Source: Boswellia sacra (lineage: Eukaryota > Streptophyta > Magnoliopsida > Sapindales > Burseraceae). From it: DNA of 64,000 bases. This document shows, in pieces, positions 45,001 to 56,765 of this stretch. Numbering within the stretch: the stretch's first letter is position 1; every line of letters starts with the position of its first letter. Under the pieces are notes generated by a model. That model searched no databases and was not told the origin of the DNA. It saw nothing but the letters and a program-made list of their open reading frames with translations. The DNA lies in the NCBI GenBank assembly GCA_013180625.2, contig SNVD02013588.1, forward strand, positions 18,593 to 82,592. The letters run 5' to 3'. A program made the translations under genes and the position numbers.

Positions 45001-45913
45001 TTGACATTTGCAAAATTTTTTCTATAGTTAGATATTACATGTAAATAGCAATTGTTTTATTTTTTTTAGGAGGCAAGTTTGAGAGAATAAATATTTCAAA
45101 GATTCTTCCTAATTTTGGCACAACATGTTAACTTATCACCTATGTTGACGTCTAAATACTTTGCAAACTCTAAACAGTGAACAATGATGGTCATTTTTTA
45201 GTTATGGAAGCACTTAAAAATTATTCCCGATTCTAAACCAATAAAATCTAGAAAAAGAATCAGAAGTTGGAGAACCTCGTATCATGATATACTATGATTT
45301 GAACCATTGTATCCATAAAATTTACATGTTATCCTTGTTTACATCCATGATTTTAGAGCTTTTATTTTTATTTTTTGAAAGTGAAAAAATTTCCTAATTT
45401 CTGGACTTGATGATTCTCCTGCTGGTTTCTTATAGTCACTTGGTTTTTCTGCCAATCTTTTTTTTTTTATTTGACATGATAATGTGAACTTTTCATTGAA
45501 ATTGAAGATTATTTATATCTTTATTTTTTTTGTGTTTTAGGTCTAGAAAAGCCTTCTCTGTTGACTTTGGAGGCCCGCCCAGTGACGGCTGCATGTTTGG
45601 ACTTCTTTTCAGGTTGGAGTTGCTTGGTGTTTTGTGTTCTACTGATCATCATAATTCTTCTTCTCCAATGGCTTAAGAACTTGCAATTATGACTTATGCA
45701 TTTAATAAGAATTTATTATTAATGATCGATAGATTCATATCATATATACAAGGAAAAAATTGTCAAGCTAAGATTGTTTTGACGTTGATTATATAGATTT
45801 GGTTATACTTATTTGTTTTGTTGATTTAGTTTGAAGTTTATTTTTAATGTTGATTGCATGGCTTGGTTTAATTTCGAAAGGAAATAGATTTGAAAATTTA
45901 AAAAAAAATATTT

Positions 45914-46010
45914 GTATATATATACATATGTATATGTATATATATGTGTGTGTGTGTGTGCATGTATATATGTGTGTTTATATGTGTGTGTGTGTGTGTA
46001 TGTATATTAT
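45914..46010. repeat. TA/TG microsatellite
   Basis: Alternating TA and TG runs, including two (TG)7-8 stretches. Confidence 0.95.
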
Positions 46011-46059
46011 AAAATACTAAACAAATACTGAACAACTGATTATATATTTTTAAATTTTT

Positions 46060-46611
46060 TCTATATCATACTTGGCGGCTAAAAAGTGTCAAATATCTCT
46101 TAAATATAATTATCTAAACTTACCGGTCCAAAACTGCCAAATATGGTAGAATTTAAAAAAAAAATTGTTAGAAACAGTTAATCAATCATATTTGTCGGGC
46201 AGAAACTGACGAGTATGGTCACTTTCAAAAAATGTTACTGTTACAAACAGTTACCCGAGTAAAATTATCGGTCAATAACCGTCAAATATGAATAAATTCA
46301 AGAAAGTCACCATTGAAAAGCTATACTTATCGAGCAAAAACCGTCAAATATTTTCAATTAAAAAAAAGTTACCGTTATAAGCAACTAAATTTGACTTAAA
46401 AGTGATAAATATGGTCCAAAGCTCTGCATCCTGTGCATAACTATATTTGTCTTTTTTATGTGATAAGTATGGTTAGGTAGATATTTGGTGTTTTGATTAA
46501 CCACCAAATGGATCATATTTGGCGATGCCATTGGTGACGTTTTCAAGATTGTCAAATATATATTTAGGTTGCTGCCAAAAACTTTTAAATATGAGCATTT
46601 TTCTTGTACTG
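46060..46611. repeat. Right subterminal repeats of CACTA element 1
   Basis: About ten units of the form TATTTGTCGG-N-AAAACTGTCAAATATGG, in alternating orientation, lead to the terminus. Such arrays bind the transposase in En/Spm elements. Confidence 0.7.
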
Positions 46612-46706
46612 TCACTAGATCATCTAATGATCAATATATTAAACGACACGTCATTTGTTATATTATCTAGGATGAAATTTGGGAGTAACATTACTGGAAT
46701 ATAAAT

Positions 46707-46911
46707 GGGTAAGGTTCCATGGAACCACTTTTTTAACACATTTACACAACTTTTAAGTCATTAGATCAATCAATTTTAAACAGTTGAGATTCAATCTAAC
46801 ATGCATAATTAAGTGTTAGATTGAACCTCGACCATTGAACATAAGTTAATCCAATTGCTCACAATTTGTGTATGAATCTGTGTTTAAAATGTGGTGCCAT
46901 AAAACCTACCC
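46707..46911. mobile_element. Small MITE-like inverted repeat
   Basis: The left end GGGTAAGGTTCCATGGAACCAC and the inverted right end GGGTAGGTTTTATGGCACCAC match at most positions, followed by TTTTAACACA/TTTTAAACACA. Length 205 bp, interior AT-rich, non-coding. No clear TSD. Confidence 0.6.
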
Positions 46912-49900
46912 CCGTATATAAAAAATAAATTAAACAAAATAGACTTTCAGGGTGTGATATGTCACATAATCATGTATCTTAATGGATAAGAGATGAAGGT
47001 ATATTGCAAGAGCATATATCCAAGTGAAAATTTGATGTTTAAAGAATATCTAAGTAGTGAAAATAAGACACATATAGGTCAGCCATGGGCGAGATAAATG
47101 ATAAGGTACCGACCTATTGACAAACGATGTCTAAATGATTTCATGTAAAATAAAACTCATGAAGGACAATAAATGTTCTAATGATCGAATAAAATTAAAG
47201 TAAATCTACAACACATATCTCAATGCGCACTGAAGTGATACAGTTTAATTGTTTATTTCAAAATCTAGATATATGTGAGCAACTTCAGCTTGGAGAAACA
47301 ATGGAAAATAGCTCCTCATCTACTTCAAATTTGGCCATGTCTTCTCCAGTCAAGTGAACCCATGCCTCTATTCCATCTCCACATTTGGTGTCCACTAGAA
47401 CAACTAAATGTGAGTAAGGCAAGCCTCTGAAAGCCACCCATATAGGTCTCCCCCACCCAAAATCGACTTCATATACAGGAAACCTATAAAAACTTGAGTA
47501 ACAGAATTTCACTACCTTTCCTAATTTGCTGAATCTTTCATCGGTGCTTTCATCTAAACCAACATCTTTTAATCAGAAGAGACCTTTTTGTAGTTTTTTT
47601 CACAAAATCATTATTGTTTTTTGCAATTGCATTTCTAAAATTTCTTACCAGTCCATAACCATCTTCCCCTCTATCAATGGCTACCGTCGATGCACCTAGA
47701 TTTCCAAATGAATCATCAGGTATTGGTGGATGCATCCTCTTACGCAAATTCAGTGTTTGAAACAGCATGCAAGGGGTTTCAAACCCTATTTTATTTGAGT
47801 AGAAGCATCAAATGACTCCATATAAAAGATGAAATGGCCTTAACACACATTGGATGCATTTGATCATTATCTAAGCTTGATCTATCTGTATATTTTTGTC
47901 TGAGAGCAGCTATCATGGAGCCGTTAAGCACAAATCGCCTTAACACAATATTTTTCTCTATAGTCTGTAGGAATAGTAGTCGTTGTGTTAGTTAACTCAC
48001 CAAGATCCTTGTTGGGAAAGAGAGTGGTAGAGAGACCTAATTGTGTACAAAAGTTGATGCTTTCACCACGAGAAGTAGCAGCCCAGTTCTTGATAAGTGA
48101 GATAACTGATGAAGCATCTGCTATCTTGTGTGAAAAAAGAACACTAATTATCATATCCAATATTATACATATAGAGTATAACATTAAAAAAGTCATTTAA
48201 TAGTGAACTCTGTTATTTCTTTCAAAAATTATATTGAGTATTATCAAATGCAGAGTTCCTAGTCACAACCACCACATTTCACTATATATACGTATATTCA
48301 AAATCAAAAGAATTTCTACAATATGGTTATGTTAATATAGGGCAGCGGTCTATGGTTGTCAAAGGAACTCTGTCAGTATTGCCAAAAGTCCTCCATCCAG
48401 CACTCAGTCTACTAGTCACCTGTGGCACACAATAAATTTAGTGAGTAAAACTTAGTAAGTAAGCTTGATGGATGAGATACAGTGCTTACTAACAGTACAG
48501 ATTAGTTACATAATGGATACTATTCACAGATACTGTTCACTCCTTATTATGCAAGCCTTAAGTGACTTGTTGAAGAAGTTACACAGCAGTAATCTCTTTG
48601 AAGGGGTTGCACTCCTGCGCCAGTAAATCTGTATAATTGGCCAACTTTTTAGGCCATTTTCTCGCTTGCCAATCATAACTCTTCTATTTCCACCATTTCC
48701 TGTATAAGGCCATTACATATTCTCATCCATTATCATATAAGTAAGTTCACTTTATATTCACTTTCTCAATTCATCACATCCTCATGTGCATTCATAAACA
48801 CATAAATCATTCACACATGAGTTTCCTTAAGCTAACTACATTGTTCATATAGATATCCATACACATATACACATTTCGTTTCAATGCACAATAAGGACTC
48901 ACATACAATATTCAGTACCGTACTAATGACACATACCATGTCCATATCACAAAATTTGGAAGCTTCCACAGCACAGTCACATACACTTAGGAATAGTGCT
49001 CTCTAATTAAGGTATGACTTATCATATCACAGTCATATCACACATATGGGCCCATATCACATAGCCACCTATTGGCGGCATCCGTAGGCAAGGCATCGTC
49101 GCAGTGAGTATTTATTACATTCTAGCATTGCACAAATCCGCCATCACCCAAAAGTGATAGCCATATAGTCCTACTGAACTTTATCCTGCCACACGGAATA
49201 GTACAGATATACATAGATGCCTACGCTTGAAATAGCTTAAGGCTAGTCTGATAATCCGGGCGAAACCGGGCACATGCTACCAAATCTCATATAGAGAAAC
49301 ACATGGTCCAGATTTCCCCTCAAGCTATGAGAGCTAAGTTTCCTAAGTTTGCTATGCCAATTACATATTACAATTCACATTCAGTCACATAAGAGAAGCT
49401 CTATATTAGGCTTCTAAAACAATCACAGTTCAAATACTATAGTGCTAACATTTAATAGTATTACATTACATTATATAGCATACAATATAATACAATTCAT
49501 TGTGGCCTCAGGACGGTTAGCGTACTTACCTTATACAGCTCTGTTGTTGATGCTTATCTTTAACCTAAAACAAAACAAAATCTCTTTAAGGTCACCATAC
49601 ACATTGGTGAAATAATTCTCCTTTTTGGCTCTATTTCTATACATACTCCATCAAACAATTTATAACGAACAATTGTCTATTCCAAAATCCGCACAATTGC
49701 ATAGAAAATTTTTACACTCATAGAACCTCTCTCCATAAATTTTTTAGAGCAAAATAAGGTCATATGCTCACTTAAAATAACCTAATTCATTAGCTCAACA
49801 ATTTTGCCAATGCATTCAATTCACTGAGCAGTACAGACTTAAAAATTTGTAGGAATTGCAATCCTACTCAAATGGCTACAAAAATTTACAGGCTGGTATA

Positions 49901-50559
49901 AAACAGATATATATACCACCATAAAAATCATGGCTTTTCAAGGGGTTTAAGTCATTCAAACCCAATTATTTCTAACTGCCCTATTTTGTAAACTAAAAAT
50001 TCCAGTTTTATCAAGCCAATTTTAAAAATTCATAACAACTCATACAGAGCTTCAATCTCAGTGAAAATTTGCAATCTCATATATGACACATAAAAGAACT
50101 TACATACAAAAAATGAAGTAATTTCACAAAGATTTCAACCTTCAACTAAAATCATTTTCCCCTACTCTATTCCAAGATAGGGGAATGTGCAATTCTATAC
50201 TAGAAGTTCAAAAATTCACTACAATTCACATACTTCGAATTTTTGAGTGAATCCAATTTCTATACGCTCCTGGAAATGTCTTTTTTCATCAGTATTTCTA
50301 GAACCAGAAAATATTTCCCTAATTTTTTAGGAATTTTCGGAGTATACACTGTTCAGTGTAAAAACACTGTAGGATCACTACAAGAAATTTTGGCATATTT
50401 GACATATAAGATTTATTTTATTTGAGGGTTTTTTAAAAATAAGTCAAATATGGTGTAGCACAACAAAGTCAACCCGCTTTTTACACTTATTTGACACCAG
50501 TTTAATATAACTAAATTACATAATTGCCACTTTATATAAATACAGCCCAAAATGTCTCA

Positions 50560-50935
50560 TTCCCAATTTCCCTCTTTCTCTTCGCTGCTCCTGCTCTCCA
50601 TTTCAACCTTCTGTACTTAGAACATCTTTCTGCCCTAGCCTCTCTCAAGTCCATCCTCTTATCTCGACTACTTTGACAATCACTACACCAAGCATTGCCA
50701 CTGTACCATCCCCATCACCCCTACCCATATCGTCGCCTCACTTTCATCTACCTGATGCATGTCAAAACCCTCGACAATGACTTCTCCTCTAGAGACGATA
50801 ACTTTGACGATTTCTTCTTCAAACCTTCTCCTGAAAGGAGCAGCGAAATTCTCTGTTTAGGATGGATTTCAATATCCACTTCGGCAACACTTCGGTAATT
50901 CTCTCAAATTTTGATCCCAATTTACTATTTTAAAA
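50560..50935 (+). other. Exon-like fragment of unknown origin
   Basis: A CT-rich leader is followed by a short frame (DNDFSSRDDNFDDFFFKPSPERSS) ending at a GGTAATTC donor-like site near 50895. I cannot assign it; it may be the 5' exon of the gene that supplied the ankyrin-like piece. Confidence 0.35.
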
Positions 50936-50941
50936 AATAAT

Positions 50942-51051
50942 TGTTGATAATGGAATTGAAATTTCTGAAATCATTCAGTATGGTGTTAATTTAACACCAC
51001 TTTTCATGGCTGCTCACTCCAGTAATGTAGAGATTGCCAGCAAGCTTTTGG
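50942..51051 (+). pseudogene. Ankyrin-repeat-like fragment
   Basis: One frame reads VDNGIEISEIIQYGVNLTPLF and then MAAHSSNVEIASKLL, ending at a possible donor. TPLxxAAxxxNxEIxxxLL is the ankyrin pattern. Too short to assign the source gene. Confidence 0.5.
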
Positions 51052-51849
51052 TAATTAATTAATTTATTTATTATGAGCTCTCCTATGCTATTGATATTTA
51101 CCAGTTAAATTTTTATGTTTTTGTTATGTTACTATGCTATTGAGATTGTGGACTAGTAAAATTCTAATCACGACCATTCTTTTGCTTGTTCATTTCTTTT
51201 CATCTACATCATCTTATTACTTTCTCCTTCTTTGTGTAAAGATTAATTTATCCTTTTATTTTTGTAACTCTTTTTTCGTGGTTAGAAATTTTAGTTTTGC
51301 TATTCATATGTGAATCTGATGGAGGAGTTTTGATGGATTTATTGTTAATCATGAAATGGTGATCCTACTACAGGTGCTATTTTTCAGTTAGCCTTTATAG
51401 GAGAACTTGAAGCCTAATACGGTAGTGATTTCTTTAGTATTTGATTGATTTTCTGTGTTTCTTACTTTAATTTTTTTTTGGAAAAAATTATTGTTCATTA
51501 AACCCATCACTTTGTTCTGTGCAAACAATAGCTTGCATGTGCTGAGCACTAGTATAATAAAACAATAGCTTTGTTTCCTGAGTCAAAAGAACTAGATTTT
51601 GTTGTTTGAAATTTCAATTCACTAATTATACAAATAGCCAGATGGCGAAGCGTGTTGTTTCTCGAGAATCCATTAAAGATTCGAACTTCATCGCTTGCCC
51701 TTTATGTTGCTTCAATTCATTCTATGACAACTTTGCATTCAAACATTTTTGGCTTTGGAAAAGTATGGTTCTGGTCTTCTGTTTTGTACACTTTTGAGGA
51801 AAGTTTTAATTTTATGCAGATTTGGAGTGCAAATGAGTTGTGTAGATGA

Positions 51850-52458
51850 ATGAGTATGGAAGAAAACAGCTTCTGCAGCAAAAGAACAGTTTGGTGATGT
51901 CCACACAAGACTGATGCAAAAAAACTATAAAGCAGTACCTCAATGGTGGTTCCAGGTCATAGTAATAGTGAGCTTTGCTCTTTCCCTATGCTTGTGAAGG
52001 ATTTGGTAAGCATCTTTAACTTCCATGGTGGGGACTTATACTCGCTCTTGCCATGGCATTCTTTTTCACACTACCTGTTAGAGTGATTCAAGCCACAATG
52101 AACTGGGTATGTCCGAGCCCAAACATATATTTTTTTGTATCCAACAAGAAAATTTCAATAACAGAATAAACAAACTACATAGGGTTATGATCTATTTTGT
52201 ATAAATTTATCCCATTTTATGCATGAATGAGTTAAGAACTAAAAATCTGTTTTGATAAAATTTGCAAAACTGCAGCAAACAGGGTTAAACGTGATTACAG
52301 AATTGGTCATCGGATACATGTATCCTGGTAGGCCTCTTGCTAATGTGACTTTCAAAACTTATGGATATATTAGCATGGCACAAGCCCTCAGTTTTCTTAG
52401 TGACTTCAAACTAGGCCACTACATGAAAGTCCCTCCCAGATCCATGTTCATTGTTCAG
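51850..52458 (+). pseudogene. OPT: Captured oligopeptide transporter (OPT) fragment
   Basis: OPT proteins are plasma-membrane proton-coupled carriers of peptides and metal chelates. The first exon has FGDVHTRLMQKNYKAVPQWWF, a conserved OPT block (the first TM-proximal motif), then a hydrophobic VIVIVSFALSLCLCEGFG. A second exon has LALAMAFFFTLPVRVIQATMN. The third (about 52276-52458), after an acceptor CTGCAG, reads [41 protein letters not shown] and [16 protein letters not shown], then GTAATT. Introns are retained, so it was captured from genomic DNA. About 150 of some 750 residues are present, and there are small shifts. Confidence 0.88.
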
Positions 52459-52904
52459 GTAATTGGATATTTTACAATCGGTCAACAAGTGAATCATAAC
52501 TTCTATTCTCTAACTTTCCACATGAATAATTTGTATAATTTTATCAACACTTACTCGTTTGTATAATTTGAATGTTTAGATGTACATATAAGTACTGATA
52601 ACAATACCAGCTTAGCTTCTAAGGTTTGTTCACTAGCGGCTTCAGCTATAAACTTAATCGTTTGCTTTGCTCTCTGTGTCAAGATGACACATAGCAATCT
52701 TCCAATTTGTATGTAGCCATTTAACTTTACTCTAAGGGCTGCTTGTTTATTTCCAAAAATTAATCTCTAATAGCTAGTATGATTAAGTTAATGATACAAT
52801 TGCTGGCTGGGAGATGCTATTGGCTTTTTTAAACTTCTCACTCCTTTTGTCCTTTTGCTTTACGGATCTAAATTTTATTCAATTTATTACCTTATCTGTT
52901 GCAG

Positions 52905-53190
52905 AGAAATGGTCATGTGTCATCTGATGTTGTAGCTGATAGAAAGGGTGACACCTCTGAAGCCCTCTCACTGGCTTTGCAAGAGAAGGTTTTCTATACT
53001 TATAATTATCCACTCTATTTGGATTTACTTATAATCCTACCGTTTTATCTGTTTTACTTGAGGATACTATATGTGCAAGTGGTATCTTGTAGTATATACT
53101 ACTATTTTTTCATGCTATGGTTTCTTTGCCAGGTTGCTGCATTATTGCTCTTATCACAGCAGGAAGAAAGACATCTACTGGAAAGAATGT
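52905..53190 (+). pseudogene. Coiled-coil-type gene fragment, source not recognised
   Basis: The first exon gives NGHVSSDVVADRKGDTSEAL and then SLALQEK before GTTTTC; the second gives VAALLLLSQQEERHLLERM. Glu/Leu-rich heptads suggest a coiled coil. I do not recognise the parent gene. Confidence 0.55.
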
Positions 53191-54017
53191 GGGAGACATC
53201 ACTTTCATTTTTCTGTATGCTGCACTTTTGCTCTTAGTCTAATTTCTAATTCTCTATATTGACAAAAGATAACCTCTTCAAGATGGAAATCTCACATGTT
53301 ATTGTCTTCTTATGTACTTTAGAATCTCATCAGTAGCTTTTCAAAAGAACAGTCATTTTATTAACTAGATATATCAAATTTGAAGGATAACCATAATTTT
53401 GATTGCTCTTAGTGTCTGGATTAGAACTATGTCAATTAATAGTCAAAAGCCTGTTATATTATACAAGCTTTTTCATTTTCATATGATATGTCTTGCAGTG
53501 TAGATAGGAAGTACTTGTTGCTTCTCAGTTCAAGATAATGACTAGTTAAAATTAAATAACAAACTATTTTAGTAACCACGGTAGAAAGGGTAACTGAATT
53601 CTAAAGTTTTGCTGCACGTGCAAGTATTTCCCAAAACCAAGAGCAATTCTTGGCTAGAGCTTTACATACATCTTGTTTGGAAAGTAATTCTGTTCCTCTC
53701 TTAGCTTGTGAAAAAGGTTTCCTTATATTTCTGCTCTGCCTGCTTTGCTATGCTTGACCTCTTTTTGGAATTATTTTTAAGATGTGATTTGATCTGTTTA
53801 AAACACAATGACAAAAGGTTTCTGATAAAAGTTAATGTTTAGAATCAACTTTTTCTGTAGAGATGGTGGAGTTGTAGAATAATTTTGGTCATTACTTAAG
53901 TTCACATTTGACTGAGTTTTCTCTGTATATTTGTTTTCATTATAGTGTGTTTTGTTGGCTTCAGTAGCAAATATACTGCTGCTTAAGTACGCTTACACAT
54001 GTTTCTGGTTTGTGCAG

Positions 54018-54085
54018 ATATATCTTTAAGTGCTAGAAACATCTTGGAAGATCCTGAGCTTAAAAATGCTGTAAAAGCATTCAGG
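54018..54085 (+). other. Exon-like fragment
   Basis: The frame ISLSARNILEDPELKNAVKAF lies between AG and GGTGAGC. It may belong to the same source gene as the fragments on either side; not identified. Confidence 0.4.
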
Positions 54086-54558
54086 TGAGCTAGTGATTCA
54101 GAGGATTTAACTCCTAATGCTAATTATGGCTTTGAAATTGAACTAGTTTGACTTGAATAACCAACAATTTGTACTTGTTCGTTAAATCTGTAAGTTTTTA
54201 TGCACTATCTCATCTTCTTAGGAACACGCTGATCGATGAATCTTATATTTTGCTTTTTTCACATTTAAACTATGCCTATCTTTAACTAATAATGCTTCAA
54301 TGGCCATTAACTATGCAGCTGATTGCCGTAGAAATTGAAGAGTACATAAAGCTACTCCAGTTATATGAGCTTTTTCACATTTAAAATCTTGTTTATCAAA
54401 AGAAGAAAAGTTACATATTTTGAATCTTGTGCTCTGACTAATTTATTTAATGTTGATTTCTCTCATTCAAAACTTCACAAATTTTGGCCACGGGTTTGCC
54501 ATCTTCTCTCCGCTGTTATATTTGCTTTCTATGATCACCTGATCTTTCTTTCTTGCAG

Positions 54559-55528
54559 GTTCAGACAGATTATTTATCAGCACTTAGTGGCAGTTCAGCA
54601 CCTTTATCATCTTCCCATAACAGTGGATCTGCCAGGCCTCCACTTCCTCTAACACCAGCTCCATTTTCATCGAGCCCTTATAATTTATCATCTTTGGAAA
54701 CTTCAATTTCAATGTCCATATACAATCAGACAAATGTTGGAACAACTAAGCTTCCCCAGGCCCAGATAGATAGTGTTTCTGCATCAGCCGCTGGACTAGC
54801 AACTTATCCACCACCTCCCCTCATGCCACCCTTAGTCTTCAATAGGCCAGCATCAATCCCTGTAACTCTTTATGGAAGCACACCAACTCAGCAGCAAGGC
54901 GAAAACCAACCAAATATTATGCAGAATCTCTCTATTTCTCAGCCTTCCATTCAGTCAATGCATTCCCTTGCTCAATTGCAGCTTTTGCAGCCACCAGAGG
55001 TTCCACGTCCTCAGCAACCACCTCAGCATCTTAGACCACCAATGCAAGCTTCACAACAGTTGGAACAAGGCATGTCTCTGCAGAGCCCTGTGCAAATGCA
55101 AGTCCATCCACTACAAGTGTTATAGCCACCACAAGTTTCTCCAGTTCATACTTATTATCAATCCCAACAGCAAGACTTTTCACCAACACAGCAGCAACTG
55201 CAAGTTGAACGTGCTCCATCCCAAGTTCTACATCCCCAAGGGGATTTTGCAACCCGGCAGCTACAAGATTCAGGATTGTCATTACATGAGTATTTCAAGT
55301 CCCTAGAAGCTATTCAGGTATTTTTTCCCATCAACTATTGCTAAAGATTTCATAAATTCATTTTTTCTTCTTTATTGAATTTGTTGAATATTTTTTGTAG
55401 ACTTTACGTGTACTCTTCTTGATTGTTTTGTCATGGTTTTTTTTTCCATTGCAGTCTTTGCTGAGTGACCGAGATAAACTTTGCCAGCTTTTGGAGTAGC
55501 ATCCAAAATTAATGTAGATGCTTCAGGT
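54559..55528 (+). pseudogene. Captured VIRILIZER-like C-terminal fragment
   Basis: A long exon rich in Pro, Gln and Ser (SQPSIQSMHSLAQLQLLQPP, HTYYQSQQQDFSP) is followed, after a TAG near 55123, by LSLHEYFKSLEAIQ, an intron (55319-55454) and SLLSDRDKLCQLLE-stop-HPKLM. The HEYF..EAIQSLLSDRDKLCQLLEQHP-type ending resembles the C-terminus of plant VIRILIZER proteins, part of the m6A RNA methyltransferase complex. The family call rests on memory of this motif and should be checked. The fragment has two or more stops and its introns. Confidence 0.6.
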
Positions 55529-56049
55529 TTCGATTACTTAAGAGAGTTTTTTTTTTTATTTTCCAGATCTTTCCCTTCTTTCAAAGTGATTGGATATATT
55601 GATGATATATAGGCATAAAAATAGAGGCAAGAGAGATGATGGAACATGAAACACTAGACAGGATTTCATTTCATTTCTCTGATTTTGGTTTTTTTTGTTT
55701 GCTGTGCTGATGTTTTATAAATCTGAAAATTCACTGTTGAAAATGTTAGGGCTTAGAGCAATTGCAACTGGATGTATGGAACTGCCTAAATTTAGGGATA
55801 ATTTTACAGAGTCTGATCTTTAAAAATATTTATGGAAATGTTTAGTTGAAAGTATATTTTCTCTGGTTATTTTATTAGCTTCTCTATTTTCATTTTTTCT
55901 TTTTCTTAAGTTCTACCATGGGTCACAAGTTTGAGTTATTGATTTTTATGCTCAAGGAAAATGTTCATCTGGATGTAATTTTAAATTATTTATTTATTTC
56001 CCAAAATTCCAGTTCTTGCGTATCAGTCGTTTTATAATGCTCAAAAAAA

Positions 56050-56765
56050 AATTAGGTTTTCATTTTTGTCATACTTGACAGTGTTGAAAGGGTCAAGTAT
56101 TAAAGTAATAATATTTGACTATAGCTCACATACTTGACGGTCAAAAGCAATCAAATATGTTTCGTAAAGAGTCAAATATTAGCCAAAAATTTGTCATACT
56201 TAACAGTATCGAATGGGTCAAGTATTAAAGTAATAATATTTGTCTGTCAAAAAGAGTCAAATATTATTCTATGTTCACATACTTGACGGTCAAAAGCAAT
56301 CAAATATGGAAAAAAATTTCGTAAAACTTGACGGTTACTGCACAATACTTGACGGTTACTGCACAATACTTGACGGTTATAAGCAGTCAAATTTTGAAAA
56401 ATTCGACCGTTAGGTTCATAATATTTGACGGTTACTGTCAAATATTATTAACAAATATTTAAAAATTTTGACCGTTACTTTGTCATATTTGACGGTTAAT
56501 GTCAAATATTTCTTCAATAAACCGTCAAATAAGACCTAAAATTTGAATCCAAAGGTATACAAACTTGACTGTTTTGTAAGAGTCAAATAATGCTATAGTG
56601 AATATTTGACCGTCTGACCAACGGTCAACTATTATCATATTTGACTGTGACATATATGACACGCAAAAACCGTCAAATATTATCATATTTGACGGCTAAA
56701 AACAGTCAAATATTATCATATTTGACGGCTAAAAACAGTCAAATATTTGCTTTTTTCTTGTAGTG
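56050..56765. repeat. Right subterminal repeats of CACTA element 2
   Basis: More than twenty TATTTGACGGT or inverse motifs; near 56325-56400 three 22-bp units with CACAATACTTGACGGTTACTG are in tandem, and near 56640-56750 two units with CATATTTGACGGCTAAAAAC. They resemble the arrays of element 1, so both belong to one family. Confidence 0.85.

Larger units (their letters stand above)
38156..46611. mobile_element. CACTA-like (Pack-type) element 1
   Basis: The left end CACTACAAAATTTTTTTGCATATTTG and the right end, which reads CAGTACAAGAAAAATGC inverted, are imperfect CACTA termini. Subterminal TATTTGACGG/CCGTCAAATA motifs crowd both ends (38175-38260; 46060-46560), as in element 2. There is no transposase ORF. 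Host exons with introns lie inside (see clathrin fragment). No matching 3-bp TSD is seen (ATG versus TCA), and the last bases are TACTG instead of TAGTG, so the element is old or its ends are altered. Confidence 0.65.
50376..56765. mobile_element. CACTA (Pack-type) element 2 with captured gene fragments
   Basis: Termini CACTACAAGAAA and TTTCTTGTAGTG are perfect inverted repeats of 12 bp, flanked by the 3-bp TSD GAT (50373-50375 and 56766-56768). Subterminal TATTTGAC/GTCAAATA motifs are frequent at both ends. The 6,390-bp element has no transposase. Its interior holds plus-strand fragments of at least three host genes, with introns. It is inserted in the solo LTR that splits the BAHD gene. Confidence 0.93.

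Noticed and set aside
53071..53262. Short plus-strand frames around 52900-53260 as genes
   Set aside because: They run from exon-like pieces into introns of a captured fragment; no start or complete domain.
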